Source of the DNA: Bacillus badius NBRC 15713 | GTDB lineage: Bacteria; Bacillota; Bacilli; Bacillales; Domibacillaceae | Assembly: GCF_001591605.1 (NCBI RefSeq) | Contig: NZ_BCVF01000003.1 | Span: 109,329 to 173,328 of the forward strand | DNA: 64,000 nucleotides | Reading direction: 5' to 3' | Part shown: positions 63,997 through 64,000 of the stretch, piece after piece | Position numbering within the stretch: position 1 is the first letter of the stretch | Layout of the letters: the number at the start of each line of letters is the position of its first letter | Notes under the pieces: model-generated | Databases searched by the model: none | What the model was told of the DNA's origin: nothing | What the model saw: only the letters and a program-made list of their open reading frames with translations | Made by a program: the position numbers and the translations under genes

Positions 63997-64000
63997 CAGA

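Overview
The window reads as a chromosomal segment from an endospore-forming member of the Bacillaceae. The order of the first two thirds (lonA-lonB-clpX-tig-ysoA, ysnB-rdgB-rph-gerM-racE-ysmB-gerE-ysmA-sdhBAC-yslB-uvrC-trxA-etfA-etfB-fadB-fadR-lcfA, yshE-mutS2-polX-cvpA-zapA-rnhC-pheT-pheS-ysgA-sspI) follows the Bacillus subtilis chromosome closely. Spore genes (gerE, gerM, sspI, coat genes) leave little doubt about the group. No phage, IS element, CRISPR array or rRNA was seen. The genus cannot be fixed from the sequence alone.

Region by region: 1-7.7 kb holds protein quality control (LonA, whose C-terminus is cut by the window edge, LonB, ClpX, trigger factor). 7.8-13.7 kb holds tRNA-Arg(UCU), nucleotide and RNA housekeeping, glutamate racemase, a MarR regulator and the late-sporulation regulator GerE. 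13.7-17.6 kb is succinate dehydrogenase and yslB (the aspartokinase gene lysC, found here in B. subtilis, is absent). 17.7-25.1 kb is uvrC, trxA and the fatty-acid oxidation genes, with a perfect FadR operator on a good sigma-A promoter. 25.2-28.7 kb is an insertion relative to B. subtilis: a VanW-domain protein, an Hsp20 and an unusual long pyruvate-kinase-like protein. 28.7-40.6 kb returns to conserved order, ending in pheST behind a phenylalanine T-box and sspI behind a forespore promoter.

40.6-47.4 kb is an accessory spore-surface island: a DUF421 protein, a CotY/CotZ protein, a cysteine-poor relative of it, a CotO-like protein, a Tyr/Pro/His-rich small protein, and three proteins sharing one helical N-terminal module joined to unrelated C-terminal tails. 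Several of these genes have good matches to the sigma-K -10 consensus, and the same window encodes GerE, the co-regulator of sigma-K genes. This is the part most likely to hold little-described biology.

47.4-50.7 kb is a biotin-controlled operon (bioY, acyl-CoA ligase, thiolase-like) behind a BirA-type operator. 50.9-52.1 kb is an MFS efflux pump. 52.2-57.8 kb is a signalling operon resembling the RsbK/RsbM stress module of the B. cereus group but paired with a sporulation-type kinase rather than a PP2C phosphatase. 58-64 kb is a large STAND ATPase/BTAD regulator divergent from a class III aminotransferase and an APC permease, with direct repeats between them at spacings typical of SARP-type binding.

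All coordinates for start codons were checked against ribosome binding sites by eye. Many genes here use GTG or TTG starts.
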